This document shows positions 8,440 to 16,382 of a stretch of DNA of 64,000 bases, piece after piece. Positions within the stretch are counted from its first letter, which is position 1. The number at the start of each line of letters is the position of its first letter. The DNA comes from Bifidobacterium breve (GTDB taxonomy: Bacteria > Actinomycetota > Thermoleophilia > Solirubrobacterales > Solirubrobacteraceae). The stretch covers positions 1 to 64,000 of the forward strand of contig CAMCUD010000007.1 in assembly GCA_945878865.1 (NCBI GenBank). The letters run 5' to 3'. Under the pieces are notes generated by a model. The model was not told where the DNA came from. It searched no databases and saw nothing but the letters and a program-made list of their open reading frames with translations. The translations under genes and the position numbers were made by a program.

Positions 8440-10217
8440 GCCAGCGCCAGCCCCAGACGCGTGCGGCGCACCGCGTCGAGCACCGAGCCGGGATGCCCGC
8501 ACGCGCGGACGCGGCCCTCGTCGAGCCACAGCACGCGGGTCGGCGCACCCAGCAGGTCGCGCTCGTCGCGGACGACCTGCACGAGAGCGAGTCCCCCGGC
8601 GCGGCGGCGCGCGGTCTCCTCGCGCGCCCACGCCAGGGCGCCGGCGTCGGCGAGCCCGCCGAGCTCGTCGACGAGCAGCAGCTGCGCGCTGCCGTGGCGC
8701 AGCGCCACGCCCAGCGCCAGCCGGGCGACGACCGCGGGCGCGACGTCACGCAGCGGCCGTTCCAACTGCCCGGTGATCTCCAGCCGCGCGGCGACGTCGG
8801 CCAGCTCCGCCTCCGTGCGCGGCACCGCCCCGCCGGCGAAGGCCGAGAAGATCGAGACGTTGTCGCGGACCGTCATCGCGGGCTCGAGCCCTTCGGCGAC
8901 CTGCGCGAGCAGCACCGCCGGGCGCGCCAGCTCCAGCACGCCGGCCGCGGCGGGAATCCGGCCGGCGAGGCCACGCAGCAGGAGCGTCGCGGCGCGCGCG
9001 TCGTCCGCGAGGACCGCGAGCAGCTGGCCCGGCCGCAGGTGGAACGACAGGTCGCGGACGCGCAGCGCGTCCTCGGGCGGCGCGCCGAGGTGCTCGGGCT
9101 CGTCACCGGCGGTCAGCGCCGCGCGGTCGGCCCAGACGACCATCCCCGCCGGCAGGCCGTCGTCCTCAGCGGGGCGCGGCGTTCCCGCCTCGTGCGCCGC
9201 GAGCGAGATGTCGTGGCCGGGCGCGATCGCCGCGCGCAGCTCCTCGGCCTCATCGCCGGCCAGCGCCTCCCGTGCGACGGCCGCTGCTTGCGCGCGCGTC
9301 AGCCAGGCCGGACCGTCGGCCAGCAGCCGGGCCGCGTGCAGCCGGTAACCCGGCGACGGGTCGGCGGCGACGTCGAGCACGCGGGCGAGCGTCTGCTGGG
9401 CGGTGAACGGCGGCTCGACCCGCCACGCCGCCGCGACCGTGTCGGGAAGCGCCGGCGCGGCCAGGAGGTCGGTCACCGCCTCGGGCTGGACGGCGTCGGG
9501 CAGGGTCTCGACGATCGTGCCCGGCCGGAGGTGGTCGATCGTCCACAGCCGGTACCCCAGCGCGGCCAGCGCGCTGCGCAGCGCCGTGATCGACGCGCCG
9601 AGCAGCGGCAGCGTCGTCGCGTTGCACTCGAGCACCATGAGCGGCCGGTGCCCGGCGGCGTGCAGGTCCGCCATCCCGGCGAGCGCCTGCAGCTCGGCGC
9701 CCTCGATGTCCATCTTGATGAGGTCGACCCGATCCCAGCCGCGCGCGGCGAGCAGCCCGTCGACGGTGCGCGCGGGCAGGCGGACGACGTCGGCATCGTC
9801 GGGGTCGATCCCGTCGCGCCACAGCCGCCCGTGCAGCGCAGACGCGCGGAAGGCCACCTCGCCGTCGGCGGCGGCCAGCGCCGCGTGCTCGACGTGCAGC
9901 CGGTCGGCGAACCCGTTGCGCGCCGCCGCCGCGCGGACGATCTCCACGTGCCGGCCGGCCGCGTCGACGGCGAGCACCTCGGCCCCGAGCCCGGCGGCGG
10001 GCAGCGAGAACGTCCCGATGTGGCAGCCCAGGTCGAGCACGCGCATCCCGGGGCGCACGAGCCCGAGAAACATCCGCTGCACGGGCTCGTCGATCCACCC
10101 GTTGGCGAGCACCCACGCGGCGACCGGATCCCCCGCGTCGGCGTCGAGCGCGAAGGTCACGGGCGGAGCGCCCGCGACGGCGACCCGGACGTCGGTGAGG
10201 CCGTCGATAGGGTCCAC
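8436..10217 (-). CDS. FkbM-type methyltransferase fused to a degenerate ABC ATPase domain
   Basis: A 593-residue fusion. Residues about 50-240 are an FkbM-family SAM methyltransferase (VLDLGCHIGTF at 60-70, VDLIKMDIEGAELQAL at 164-180), typical of sugar O-methylation. Residues about 385-590 align by eye with Wzt-like ABC ATPases but are dead. The Walker A is LADDARAATLL without the GK-S/T, the signature region is RDVAPAVVARLAL, and the H-loop histidine is absent. Walker B LLLVDEL (513-519) survives. The GTG at 10217 is chosen because TACGCT lies six bases upstream and a longer reading would run into the divergent gene. It heads an ATGA-coupled set with the glycosyltransferase and collagen-like genes. 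Confidence 0.8.
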   Translation of the reverse strand: MDPIDGLTDVRVAVAGAPPVTFALDADAGDPVAAWVLANGWIDEPVQRMFLGLVRPGMRVLDLGCHIGTFSLPAAGLGAEVLAVDAAGRHVEIVRAAAARNGFADRLHVEHAALAAADGEVAFRASALHGRLWRDGIDPDDADVVRLPARTVDGLLAARGWDRVDLIKMDIEGAELQALAGMADLHAAGHRPLMVLECNATTLPLLGASITALRSALAALGYRLWTIDHLRPGTIVETLPDAVQPEAVTDLLAAPALPDTVAAAWRVEPPFTAQQTLARVLDVAADPSPGYRLHAARLLADGPAWLTRAQAAAVAREALAGDEAEELRAAIAPGHDISLAAHEAGTPRPAEDDGLPAGMVVWADRAALTAGDEPEHLGAPPEDALRVRDLSFHLRPGQLLAVLADDARAATLLLRGLAGRIPAAAGVLELARPAVLLAQVAEGLEPAMTVRDNVSIFSAFAGGAVPRTEAELADVAARLEITGQLERPLRDVAPAVVARLALGVALRHGSAQLLLVDELGGLADAGALAWAREETARRRAGGLALVQVVRDERDLLGAPTRVLWLDEGRVRACGHPGSVLDAVRRTRLGLALA

Positions 10218-10223
10218 GGGCCG

Positions 10224-10229
10224 AGCGTA
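10224..10229 (-). promoter_or_regulatory. Putative -10 box, leaderless FkbM-fusion gene
   Basis: TACGCT on the minus strand, six bases before the GTG at 10217. It sits in a 31-base divergent gap, so the promoter for the plus-strand gene at 10249 must overlap it; TACTGC at 10228-10233 is a candidate for that side. Confidence 0.45.
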
Positions 10230-10248
10230 CTGCGCGCGGCACCCGGCA

Positions 10249-11226
10249 ATGCCCGCTGTCGACATCGTCTACCTGACGTTCCGTGCCGACCCTGCGTTCG
10301 GCTGGTTCGCCGACGGCCTCGCGCGCCAGCTGCGACCTGGCGACGACGTGCGCGTCATCGTCGTTGACGGCCACCATGGCCCGCCTGAGCGCGCCGAGCT
10401 CTTCGCCCATGCGGCAGCCGACCGCTTTGCGCTCACGCACGTCGCCCCGAAGCCGACCCCGTACGCCGGTCCCCACCGCCGCACGCCGTCCGACCTGTTC
10501 TGCGCGGCGAACGCCCGCAACACCGGCATCGTGTGGAGCACCGCGCCGTACGTCGTGTTTGCCGACGACTGCTCGGTGCCGATGCCCGGTTGGCTGGCCG
10601 CCGTGCGCGCCGCCGCGACGGACGGCTACGTCGTGGCGGGCGCCTACGGCAAGCACTGGGAGATGGTCGTCCGCAGCGGCGAGCTGGTCTCCAGCCGCGC
10701 GACATCCGCGGGGCGCGACCACCGCTGGGACCTCGGGGCCGACGACCGCGTCGTCCCGATCCGCGGCGCCCAGCTGTTCGGCTGCAGCTTCGGCGCGCCT
10801 CGCGATCTGTTCGTCCGCCTCAACGGCCAGGACGAGCTGTGCGACCCCTCCGGCGGCGAGGACTATGCCTTCGGCCTGCGCGTCGAGCACGCCGGCGAGC
10901 CGATCTTCTACGACCGTGCGCTCTTCACCGTCGAGAGCGAGGAGCTCCACCGCACGAACGACGTCGTGCTGCGCGTCGACCGCGCCGTGGACGACGCGCG
11001 CTACCTCGAGCTGCTGCGCTCCTTCGGCGCGGACGCGCGCACGACGACGGGCGCCCGCGACGCCTCGCACCTCGTCCTCGACGTCCTGCTCGGCACCCGG
11101 GCGATCCGCGCCCTCGGCAACGCCTTCGACCTCGCGCGGCTCCGTCCGGAGGACCTTCCCGCCCTGGCCGACGCGCTCCCGGACCGCTACTGGCTCGACG
11201 ACACCCCGCTCGCGGAGCTCGCATGA
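10249..11226 (+). CDS. Family 2-like glycosyltransferase
   Basis: A 325-residue soluble protein with a GT-A style N-terminus (VDIVYLTFRADPAF), the ADDCSVPMPGW segment as the DxD-like nucleotide-sugar site, and SGGEDYAFGLRVEHAG as the acceptor/base region seen in galactosyltransferase-type GT2 enzymes. It starts 31 bases from the divergent FkbM fusion. Its stop overlaps the ArsA-like gene by four bases (ATGA). It is probably part of the same glycan system as the divergent genes. The sugar specificity cannot be read from sequence. Confidence 0.8.
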   Translation: MPAVDIVYLTFRADPAFGWFADGLARQLRPGDDVRVIVVDGHHGPPERAELFAHAAADRFALTHVAPKPTPYAGPHRRTPSDLFCAANARNTGIVWSTAPYVVFADDCSVPMPGWLAAVRAAATDGYVVAGAYGKHWEMVVRSGELVSSRATSAGRDHRWDLGADDRVVPIRGAQLFGCSFGAPRDLFVRLNGQDELCDPSGGEDYAFGLRVEHAGEPIFYDRALFTVESEELHRTNDVVLRVDRAVDDARYLELLRSFGADARTTTGARDASHLVLDVLLGTRAIRALGNAFDLARLRPEDLPALADALPDRYWLDDTPLAELA

Positions 11227-12155
11227 CCGGCCTGCTCGACCGCGAGCTGCTCTTCGTCACCGGCAAGGGCGGCGTCGGCAAGACGACCGTCGCGCTCGCC
11301 GCCGCGCTGGCGGCGGTGCGCGCGGGCCGCCGGACGATCGTCGCCGAGGTCGGCGGCCAGCAGCGGATCCCCCGCCTGTTCGGCCGGACGGGCGTGCCTC
11401 TCGGCGCGGAGCTGCAGCTCGCCGACGGCCTGTGGACCGTGAGCATCGATCCCGCGCTCTCGCTCGAGCACTTCGTCAGCAAGCAGCTGCGGTCGCGCCC
11501 CCTGACCCAGCTGCTGACGCGCAGCAACGTCTTCCGCGCCTTCGTCGACGCGGCGCCGGGCGCCCACGAGCTCGTCACGATCGGGACGGCCTGGGATCTC
11601 GCGCAGACCCGCCGCTGGCACCGTGACCTCGCGCCGTTCGACCTCGTCGTCGTCGACGCGCCCGCCTCGGGCCACGGCATCGCCCTGCTGCGCACGCCGC
11701 GGACGTTCGGCGACATCGCGCGCGTCGGCCCGATGGCCCAGGAGGCCTACAAGGTCGCGGAGTGGCTGCGCGACGGTCATCGCGCGGGCTATCTCGCCGT
11801 CGCCCTCGCGCAGGAGATGCCGGTCGCCGAGACGCTCGAGCTCGAACGGACGCTTCGCCGCTCGCTGGGGCGCCCGCTCGACGCCGTGATCGTCAACGCG
11901 GTGCTGCCCCGCCGGTTCACCGCCGCGCAGCTGCGCGAGGTCGCCGCGCTCACCGACGACCGTCCTCGCGCGAGGGCCGCGCAGCACGTCGTCGCCTCCT
12001 TCGCCGAGCGCGTGCGCGTGCAGCAATCCCAGCTCTCCAGGCTGCGTCGCGGCACGGGCGCGGTGGTCGGGACGCTGCCCTTCGTCATCGCCCCGGCGCT
12101 GGAACTGGACGACATCGAGGCCCTCAGCGCCCGCGTCCAACTCACGATCGCCTGA
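11223..12155 (+). CDS. ArsA/Get3-like anion-transporting ATPase
   Basis: A 310-residue deviant Walker A P-loop ATPase. GKGGVGKTT at 14-22 is the lysine-rich P-loop, DLVVVDAPASGHGIALL is the switch II/Walker B region, and AVIVNAVLP is the later strand. The arsenical-binding cysteines of true ArsA are not evident, and no arsenic genes are nearby. Actinobacteria carry such single-domain ArsA-like ATPases of unclear role. It is translationally coupled to the glycosyltransferase. A targeting or chaperone function would be speculation. Confidence 0.85.
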   Translation: MTGLLDRELLFVTGKGGVGKTTVALAAALAAVRAGRRTIVAEVGGQQRIPRLFGRTGVPLGAELQLADGLWTVSIDPALSLEHFVSKQLRSRPLTQLLTRSNVFRAFVDAAPGAHELVTIGTAWDLAQTRRWHRDLAPFDLVVVDAPASGHGIALLRTPRTFGDIARVGPMAQEAYKVAEWLRDGHRAGYLAVALAQEMPVAETLELERTLRRSLGRPLDAVIVNAVLPRRFTAAQLREVAALTDDRPRARAAQHVVASFAERVRVQQSQLSRLRRGTGAVVGTLPFVIAPALELDDIEALSARVQLTIA

Positions 12156-12374
12156 CCGGTCATCCGTCCAGACGCTCTCGACTCACCGCATTCCAGGCCG
12201 AACAATGGAGAGACAGGCGCAGCGTGGCTCATGGATGAGCCGCCCGCTCCGGCCACATACCGCCGGCGGGTCGCCAAGGACCAGAGATGATCTACAGCCG
12301 AACGGCGAATCCGGCCGTAGGTCTATTTCGCGTCAAGCCTGCTCATTGAGAGGGATGATCTGAGGGGACATCCT

Positions 12375-12410
12375 GGTTGCGGCGGGCGGCGACGGTCGCC
12401 CGCCGCGACC
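12375..12410. terminator. GC-rich hairpin between convergent genes
   Basis: GGTTGCGGCGGGCG pairs with CGCCCGCCGCGACC (14 pairs, one wobble) around an eight-base loop. It starts seven bases past the stop of the minus-strand secreted protein and about 220 bases past the ArsA-like stop. It has no U-tract. Confidence 0.65.
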
Positions 12411-12416
12411 CTCTCC

Positions 12417-13445
12417 TCAGCCCCGCTTCTTGGGCAGACGCAGGACCTCTCTCCGTGATGTCGCAGGCCCGTCCGCAGGACGCAGGCTCAGCGTGATCGC
12501 AAGCTTCTTGCCGGGTGTGAGCAGCGCTCGCGCGCCGGCGCTCAGCGCGATGCGCGCGGTAGGCGTGGATCCGGGCCGCGCGGTGAATCCCACGGAGCCC
12601 AGCTCGACGGCGACCCGCGTGGCGCCGACCTTCACGGCCGACGCGGTGGCGATGGAGATCGTGCCGGTGCACGGCGTGGGGCGCGACGGCGGGCAGATCA
12701 CCGGCACGCTGATGCTGCGCCGGTTCTTCGCGACCGCGGGTGTGCCGGCGACCGGCCCCGGCGGGGTCGCCGCTGCCGTGACGACCGTCTGCGTGATCGT
12801 CGGGCCCGGGATCTCGACGATCACCGGCGCCACGGTGCACGGCGCCTGGGTGGTCGGGTCCTTCGGGCACTGGTCCTGCGTCTCGTCGCCGTAGCCGTCA
12901 CGGTCGACGTCGGGTTCGATGAGCGCGCTCACGTACGGGACGAAGGCGCCGAGCGGCGAGCTTGCCTGCGTGGTGTCATCAGCCGGGATGGTGTTCACCA
13001 GCCGCCCGGTGGTCCCGGTGAGGCTGAAGGCGGACGCCTTATTCGCCGGCGCTTCGAGCGCGACGCGCTCCCCCGCGCGGATCGGCAGGCGCTCGGCGAA
13101 CGACCGGATCGGCCCATCCGTGGCGGTGCGTGCGGGCCCGGTGCGGATGAACGTGACGTCTGAGCCGGAGGTCTTGATGATGCGCAGCTTCGTGGTGGCG
13201 AAGTCTCCGCGGTACTCCACCGCCGTGATCACGCCGTCGCTGGGCGCGGTGAGTTCCACGCCGGCGGGGGCGCTGAACGCCACCGGCACGCACGCGTTGA
13301 GGCACGCGACCACGGGCGTGTTCGACGGCGGCGGGATCGTGACGTCGGGGCCGATCCGGACAGCCGCGTCAGCGGCCGAGGGGATGAGCGCGAGCGCTGC
13401 AGCGCAGGTCAGCGCGAACGTCCTTGCACGCGGGGAGGTGAGCAT
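12417..13445 (-). CDS. Secreted protein with thrombospondin-type-3-like calcium repeat
   Basis: A 342-residue predicted secreted protein of unknown function. Residues 1-27 form a Sec signal peptide ending ADA-A. The middle region is a beta-rich domain with one CLNAC cysteine pair. Around residue 180 a DVDRDGYGDETQDQCPKDP segment matches the thrombospondin type 3 calcium-binding pattern common in exported actinobacterial proteins. The C-terminal third holds a cysteine pair (CPPSRPTPC) and a lysine-rich tail. ATG start with TACCTT eight bases upstream. It is expressed alone, flanked by hairpins on both sides. Confidence 0.8.
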   Translation of the reverse strand: MLTSPRARTFALTCAAALALIPSAADAAVRIGPDVTIPPPSNTPVVACLNACVPVAFSAPAGVELTAPSDGVITAVEYRGDFATTKLRIIKTSGSDVTFIRTGPARTATDGPIRSFAERLPIRAGERVALEAPANKASAFSLTGTTGRLVNTIPADDTTQASSPLGAFVPYVSALIEPDVDRDGYGDETQDQCPKDPTTQAPCTVAPVIVEIPGPTITQTVVTAAATPPGPVAGTPAVAKNRRSISVPVICPPSRPTPCTGTISIATASAVKVGATRVAVELGSVGFTARPGSTPTARIALSAGARALLTPGKKLAITLSLRPADGPATSRREVLRLPKKRG

Positions 13446-13453
13446 GGCGCGAA

Positions 13454-13459
13454 AAGGTA
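13454..13459 (-). promoter_or_regulatory. Putative -10 box of secreted protein gene
   Basis: TACCTT eight bases before the ATG at 13445, with CTGGCA at 13477-13482 (17-base spacer) as a plausible -35. A very short or absent leader is implied. Confidence 0.5.
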
Positions 13460-13495
13460 GAGCAACAGGCGCGGATTGCCAGTCGAGCGACGGAA

Positions 13496-13532
13496 GGTGA
13501 CGTTTGTCCCGCCCAGCGCGACAAACGTCACC
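13496..13532. terminator. Perfect 13-bp hairpin after era
   Basis: GGTGACGTTTGTC and its exact reverse complement flank an 11-base spacer in which CGC and GCG can pair further. It lies 55 bases past the era stop and before the promoter of the next gene, so it is the likely terminator of the yqeY-phoH-ybeY-era operon. There is no U-tract. Confidence 0.7.
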
Positions 13533-13586
13533 GCCTGGGCGGCGGCGGCGCGCGCCAGCTACGCACTCCCTGGCAGCCGGGGGCGT

Positions 13587-14468
13587 CTACTCGATGCCCA
13601 GCCGGTCCAGCGCGCGCTCGTCCGCCCGCCAGTCCCGCCGCACCCGCACCGCGAGGTCCAGGTGCACCTTGCCGCCGAGCTCACGCTCGAGCTCCCGCCG
13701 CGCCGCCGTGCCGATCGCCTTGATCATCCGGCCCTGCGCCCCGATGAGGATGCCCTTCTGCGAGTTGGTCTCCACCCACACGTTGGCGACGACCCGCGTC
13801 ATGCCGGGCCGCGGCTCGGAGATGTCGTCGATCATCACCTCGACGGCGTGCGGGACCTCCTGGAACGTGCGGCGCAGCACCTGCTCGCGGATGAGCTCGG
13901 CGAGCAGGACCTCTTCGGTCTGATCGGAGTCCTCGTCCTCGGCGAAGTAGAACGGGCCTTCGGGCAGGAGCTCGCGCAGGCGGTCGAGCAGCGGCTCGAC
14001 GCCGTTGCCCGTCCGTGCGCTGATCGGGTAGATGTCCTCGCCGATCTCCAGGTCGGCGACCTGCGAGAGCATCGTCACGGTCTTGGGCTTGTCGAGCTTG
14101 TCGACCTTGTTGACCGCGACGATCACCGGGACGTTCGCCTTGCGCAGCGCCTCGGCGATGAACCGGTCGCCCGGCCCGACGCCCTCCTGGCCGTTGAGCA
14201 CGAACAGCGCGCCGTCGCAATCGGCCAGCTCGCGCTCGACGCGCGCCTGCATCCGTGCGGTCAGCGGATCGCGCGGTCGCTGCACGCCCGGCAGGTCGAC
14301 GAGCACGAGCTGCCAGTCCTCACCGGTCGCGACGCCGCGGATCGCGCGGCGCGTCGTCTGCGGCTTGTCCGAGACGATCGCGACCTTGCGGCCCACGATC
14401 GCGTTGATGAGCGTGGACTTGCCGACGTTCGGGCGGCCGGCGAGCGCGATGAAACCCGAGCGGGTCAC
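13587..14468 (-). CDS. era: GTPase Era
   Basis: A 293-residue essential-type GTPase that binds 16S rRNA in 30S ribosome maturation. G1 is GRPNVGKS at 11-18, G3 is DLPG, G4 is NKVD and G5 is ISA. The C-terminal KH domain shows the GAQGRMIKAIG loop. I prefer the GTG at 14468, which overlaps the ybeY stop by four bases (GTGA) and gives the canonical start before SGFIALAGRPNVG. A GTG at 14477 would add three residues. It is last in the operon after ybeY, both acting on ribosome maturation. Confidence 0.95.
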   Translation of the reverse strand: MTRSGFIALAGRPNVGKSTLINAIVGRKVAIVSDKPQTTRRAIRGVATGEDWQLVLVDLPGVQRPRDPLTARMQARVERELADCDGALFVLNGQEGVGPGDRFIAEALRKANVPVIVAVNKVDKLDKPKTVTMLSQVADLEIGEDIYPISARTGNGVEPLLDRLRELLPEGPFYFAEDEDSDQTEEVLLAELIREQVLRRTFQEVPHAVEVMIDDISEPRPGMTRVVANVWVETNSQKGILIGAQGRMIKAIGTAARRELERELGGKVHLDLAVRVRRDWRADERALDRLGIE

Positions 14469-14887
14469 TGTTCCCACGACAGCAGCTCAGCCTGGAGCGC
14501 GAGCATCTCGCCGTCGTCGGTCTCGTGATCCATCCCGGTCAGGTGCAGCGCCCCGTGGATGACCGCCTCGCGGATGTCCTCGGTGTGCGCCGGGCAGATG
14601 ACGATGTCGCCGAGCTCGATCTCGACCTCCCCGAGCCCACTGACGTCAGGCAGGCTCCCCGCCTCGCCCTCTCCGTCGATCGGAAAGCTCAGCACGTCGG
14701 TCGGCCCTTCCTTGCCGCGGTGTTCGGCGTTGAGCTGCGCGATCCGGTCGGCGTCGACGAACTCCACCGCGCAGTGCCCGGCCTCGATGCCCGCGCTCGC
14801 CAGCGCGATGGCGACGAGACGCTCGATCTCCGGCGGGGGCGGCGCGCCCGGGGCGAGCCGCGTGCCGATCACCTCGACTTCGAGCAT
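14465..14887 (-). CDS. ybeY: Endoribonuclease YbeY (16S rRNA maturation)
   Basis: A 140-residue UPF0054 metalloprotein. The zinc site HGALHLTGMDH gives His111, His115 and His121, the H3xH5xH pattern. LNAEHRGKEGPTDVLSFP is the other conserved block. It takes part in 16S rRNA 3' end processing and ribosome quality control in the cytoplasm. Its ATG overlaps the phoH stop by one base (TGATG). The phoH-ybeY-era order is widely conserved in bacteria, which supports the call. Confidence 0.95.
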   Translation of the reverse strand: MLEVEVIGTRLAPGAPPPPEIERLVAIALASAGIEAGHCAVEFVDADRIAQLNAEHRGKEGPTDVLSFPIDGEGEAGSLPDVSGLGEVEIELGDIVICPAHTEDIREAVIHGALHLTGMDHETDDGEMLALQAELLSWEQ

Positions 14888-15873
14888 CAGGCCCGCCGGC
14901 GGTTCTGCTGGTTCGCGGGACGAAGCTCAGGGGCCAGCGACGAGGCGTGCTCGTCGTAGGCCTCCACGATGCGCTGCACGAGACGGTGGCGCACGACGTC
15001 CTCCCCTCCGAACCGGACGAAGTCGATGCCCTCGATCCCTTCGAGGATCTCCGCCACCGCGACAAGGCCGGACTTCTGGTCGCGCGGAAGGTCCACCTGC
15101 GTGACGTCACCGGTGACGACCATCCGCGAGTTGAAGCCCAGGCGGGTGAGGATCATCTTCATCTGTTCGGGCGTGGTGTTCTGCGCCTCGTCGAGGATGA
15201 TGAAGCTGTCGTTAAGCGTCCGGCCCCGCATGAATGCCAGCGGCGCCACCTCGATCTGCCCCCGCTCCAGCGCCTGCTGGACCTTCTCGGCGTCGAGCAT
15301 GTCGTGCAGCGCGTCGAACAGCGGCCGCAGGTACGGGTCGATCTTCGCCATGAGGTCGCCGGGCAGGAAGCCCAGGCGCTCACCGGCCTCCACGGCCGGG
15401 CGGGTGAGGATGATGCGGTTGACCTCGCGGCGCGAGAGCGCGGCCGCCGCCAACGCGACGGCGAGGAAGGTCTTGCCGGTGCCGGCCGGGCCGATGCCGA
15501 ACGTGATCGTGTTGCGGCGGATCGAGTCGACGTAGCGCTTCTGGTTGACCGTCTTGGGCGCGAAGCGCCGCGAGCGGTGCTGCCAGACGACGTCCTCGAG
15601 GATCTTTGCCGGGTCCTCGTGGCGATCGAGCGCGCCGGTCACCGCGGTGATCGTGCCGGGGGCGATCTCGTGGCCCTGCTCGATGAGCTCGGACAGCTCG
15701 CGGACGACCTTCGACGCCTCGCCGACCGCGTCGGGGTCGCCGTCGAGCGTGACGACGTTGCCGCGGAGGAAGACCTCGCAGGAGACGTGGTCCTCGAGCG
15801 CGCGCAGCACGGAGTCGCCGCTGCCGGCCAGGCTGGACGCCACCTCGTTCGACACCTCGATCTGACTACGCAC
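14887..15873 (-). CDS. phoH: PhoH-like ATPase
   Basis: A 328-residue PhoH-family P-loop ATPase. The N-terminal region (about 1-75) resembles the KH-like segment of this subfamily. Walker A is GPAGTGKT at 128-135, Walker B is FIILDEAQ with Asp229-Glu230, and [17 protein letters not shown] is the conserved third block. RNA-related ATPase or helicase activity is assigned to the family, but the cellular role is poorly known. The GTG start has GGAGG seven bases upstream and overlaps the yqeY stop by eight bases. Confidence 0.93.
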   Translation of the reverse strand: MRSQIEVSNEVASSLAGSGDSVLRALEDHVSCEVFLRGNVVTLDGDPDAVGEASKVVRELSELIEQGHEIAPGTITAVTGALDRHEDPAKILEDVVWQHRSRRFAPKTVNQKRYVDSIRRNTITFGIGPAGTGKTFLAVALAAAALSRREVNRIILTRPAVEAGERLGFLPGDLMAKIDPYLRPLFDALHDMLDAEKVQQALERGQIEVAPLAFMRGRTLNDSFIILDEAQNTTPEQMKMILTRLGFNSRMVVTGDVTQVDLPRDQKSGLVAVAEILEGIEGIDFVRFGGEDVVRHRLVQRIVEAYDEHASSLAPELRPANQQNRRRA

Positions 15874-16297
15874 CCAGCACCTCCCTCACGATCGCGCTCA
15901 CCCGCTTGCCGTCGGCGCGACCGCCCACCTTGGGCATCGCCGCCTTCATCACCTGGCCCATGTCCTTGGGGCTCGTCGCCCCCGCTTCGGCCACCGCCGC
16001 CTCGACGATCGCCCGCAGCTCGTCATCCCCCAGTTCGGCCGGGAGATACGCCGCGATGAGCTCCGCCTCGGACTCCTCCTTGGCCGCCAGCTCGGGCCGG
16101 TCCCCGTCGCGGAACGCCTTGGCGGACTCCAGCCGGCGCTTGCGCTCGCGGCGCAGGATCGCCTGCTCGTCGTCGTTGCCGTCCTTCGCGGCCTTCTGCA
16201 ACTCGGAGAGGATGAGGCGCAGGGCGTCGACACGTTCCTTCTCCCCCGCTTTCAGGGCGGTGGTCAGGTCCTGCTTCACCGTGTCGGCCAACGTCAT
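15866..16297 (-). CDS. yqeY: GatB/YqeY domain-containing protein
   Basis: A 143-residue all-alpha protein of the YqeY family, which shares a tRNA-binding-like tail domain with GatB. The pattern AGEKERVDALRLILSEL near the N-terminus, EAELIAAYLP in the middle and the terminal SAIVREVL are family-typical. The molecular function is unproven. It is the first gene of the yqeY-phoH-ybeY-era operon. The ATG at 16297 is preceded by TATGCT at eleven bases. The reading frame extends upstream to 16741 but only as antisense to the KAP gene. Confidence 0.9.
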   Translation of the reverse strand: MTLADTVKQDLTTALKAGEKERVDALRLILSELQKAAKDGNDDEQAILRRERKRRLESAKAFRDGDRPELAAKEESEAELIAAYLPAELGDDELRAIVEAAVAEAGATSPKDMGQVMKAAMPKVGGRADGKRVSAIVREVLGA

Positions 16298-16308
16298 CAG
16301 CTCAGGCA

Positions 16309-16314
16309 AGCATA
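16309..16314 (-). promoter_or_regulatory. Putative -10 box of yqeY-phoH-ybeY-era operon
   Basis: TATGCT on the minus strand, eleven bases before the yqeY ATG, within the 85-base divergent gap shared with the KAP NTPase gene. Confidence 0.45.
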
Positions 16315-16369
16315 GAACGCTGATCGGCCGGGTCCGAACCCGCGACTCGCCAGAAACCGGACCGACGTC

Positions 16370-16375
16370 TATCCT
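16370..16375 (+). promoter_or_regulatory. Putative -10 box of KAP NTPase gene
   Basis: TATCCT seven bases before the ATG at 16383, so transcription would begin at or next to the start codon. No Shine-Dalgarno is visible upstream of this ATG. Confidence 0.5.
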
Positions 16376-16382
16376 GGACACG

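Noticed and set aside
11223-12155. Arsenite resistance (ArsA) function
   Set aside because: No arsenical-binding cysteines and no arsB, arsR or arsD nearby.
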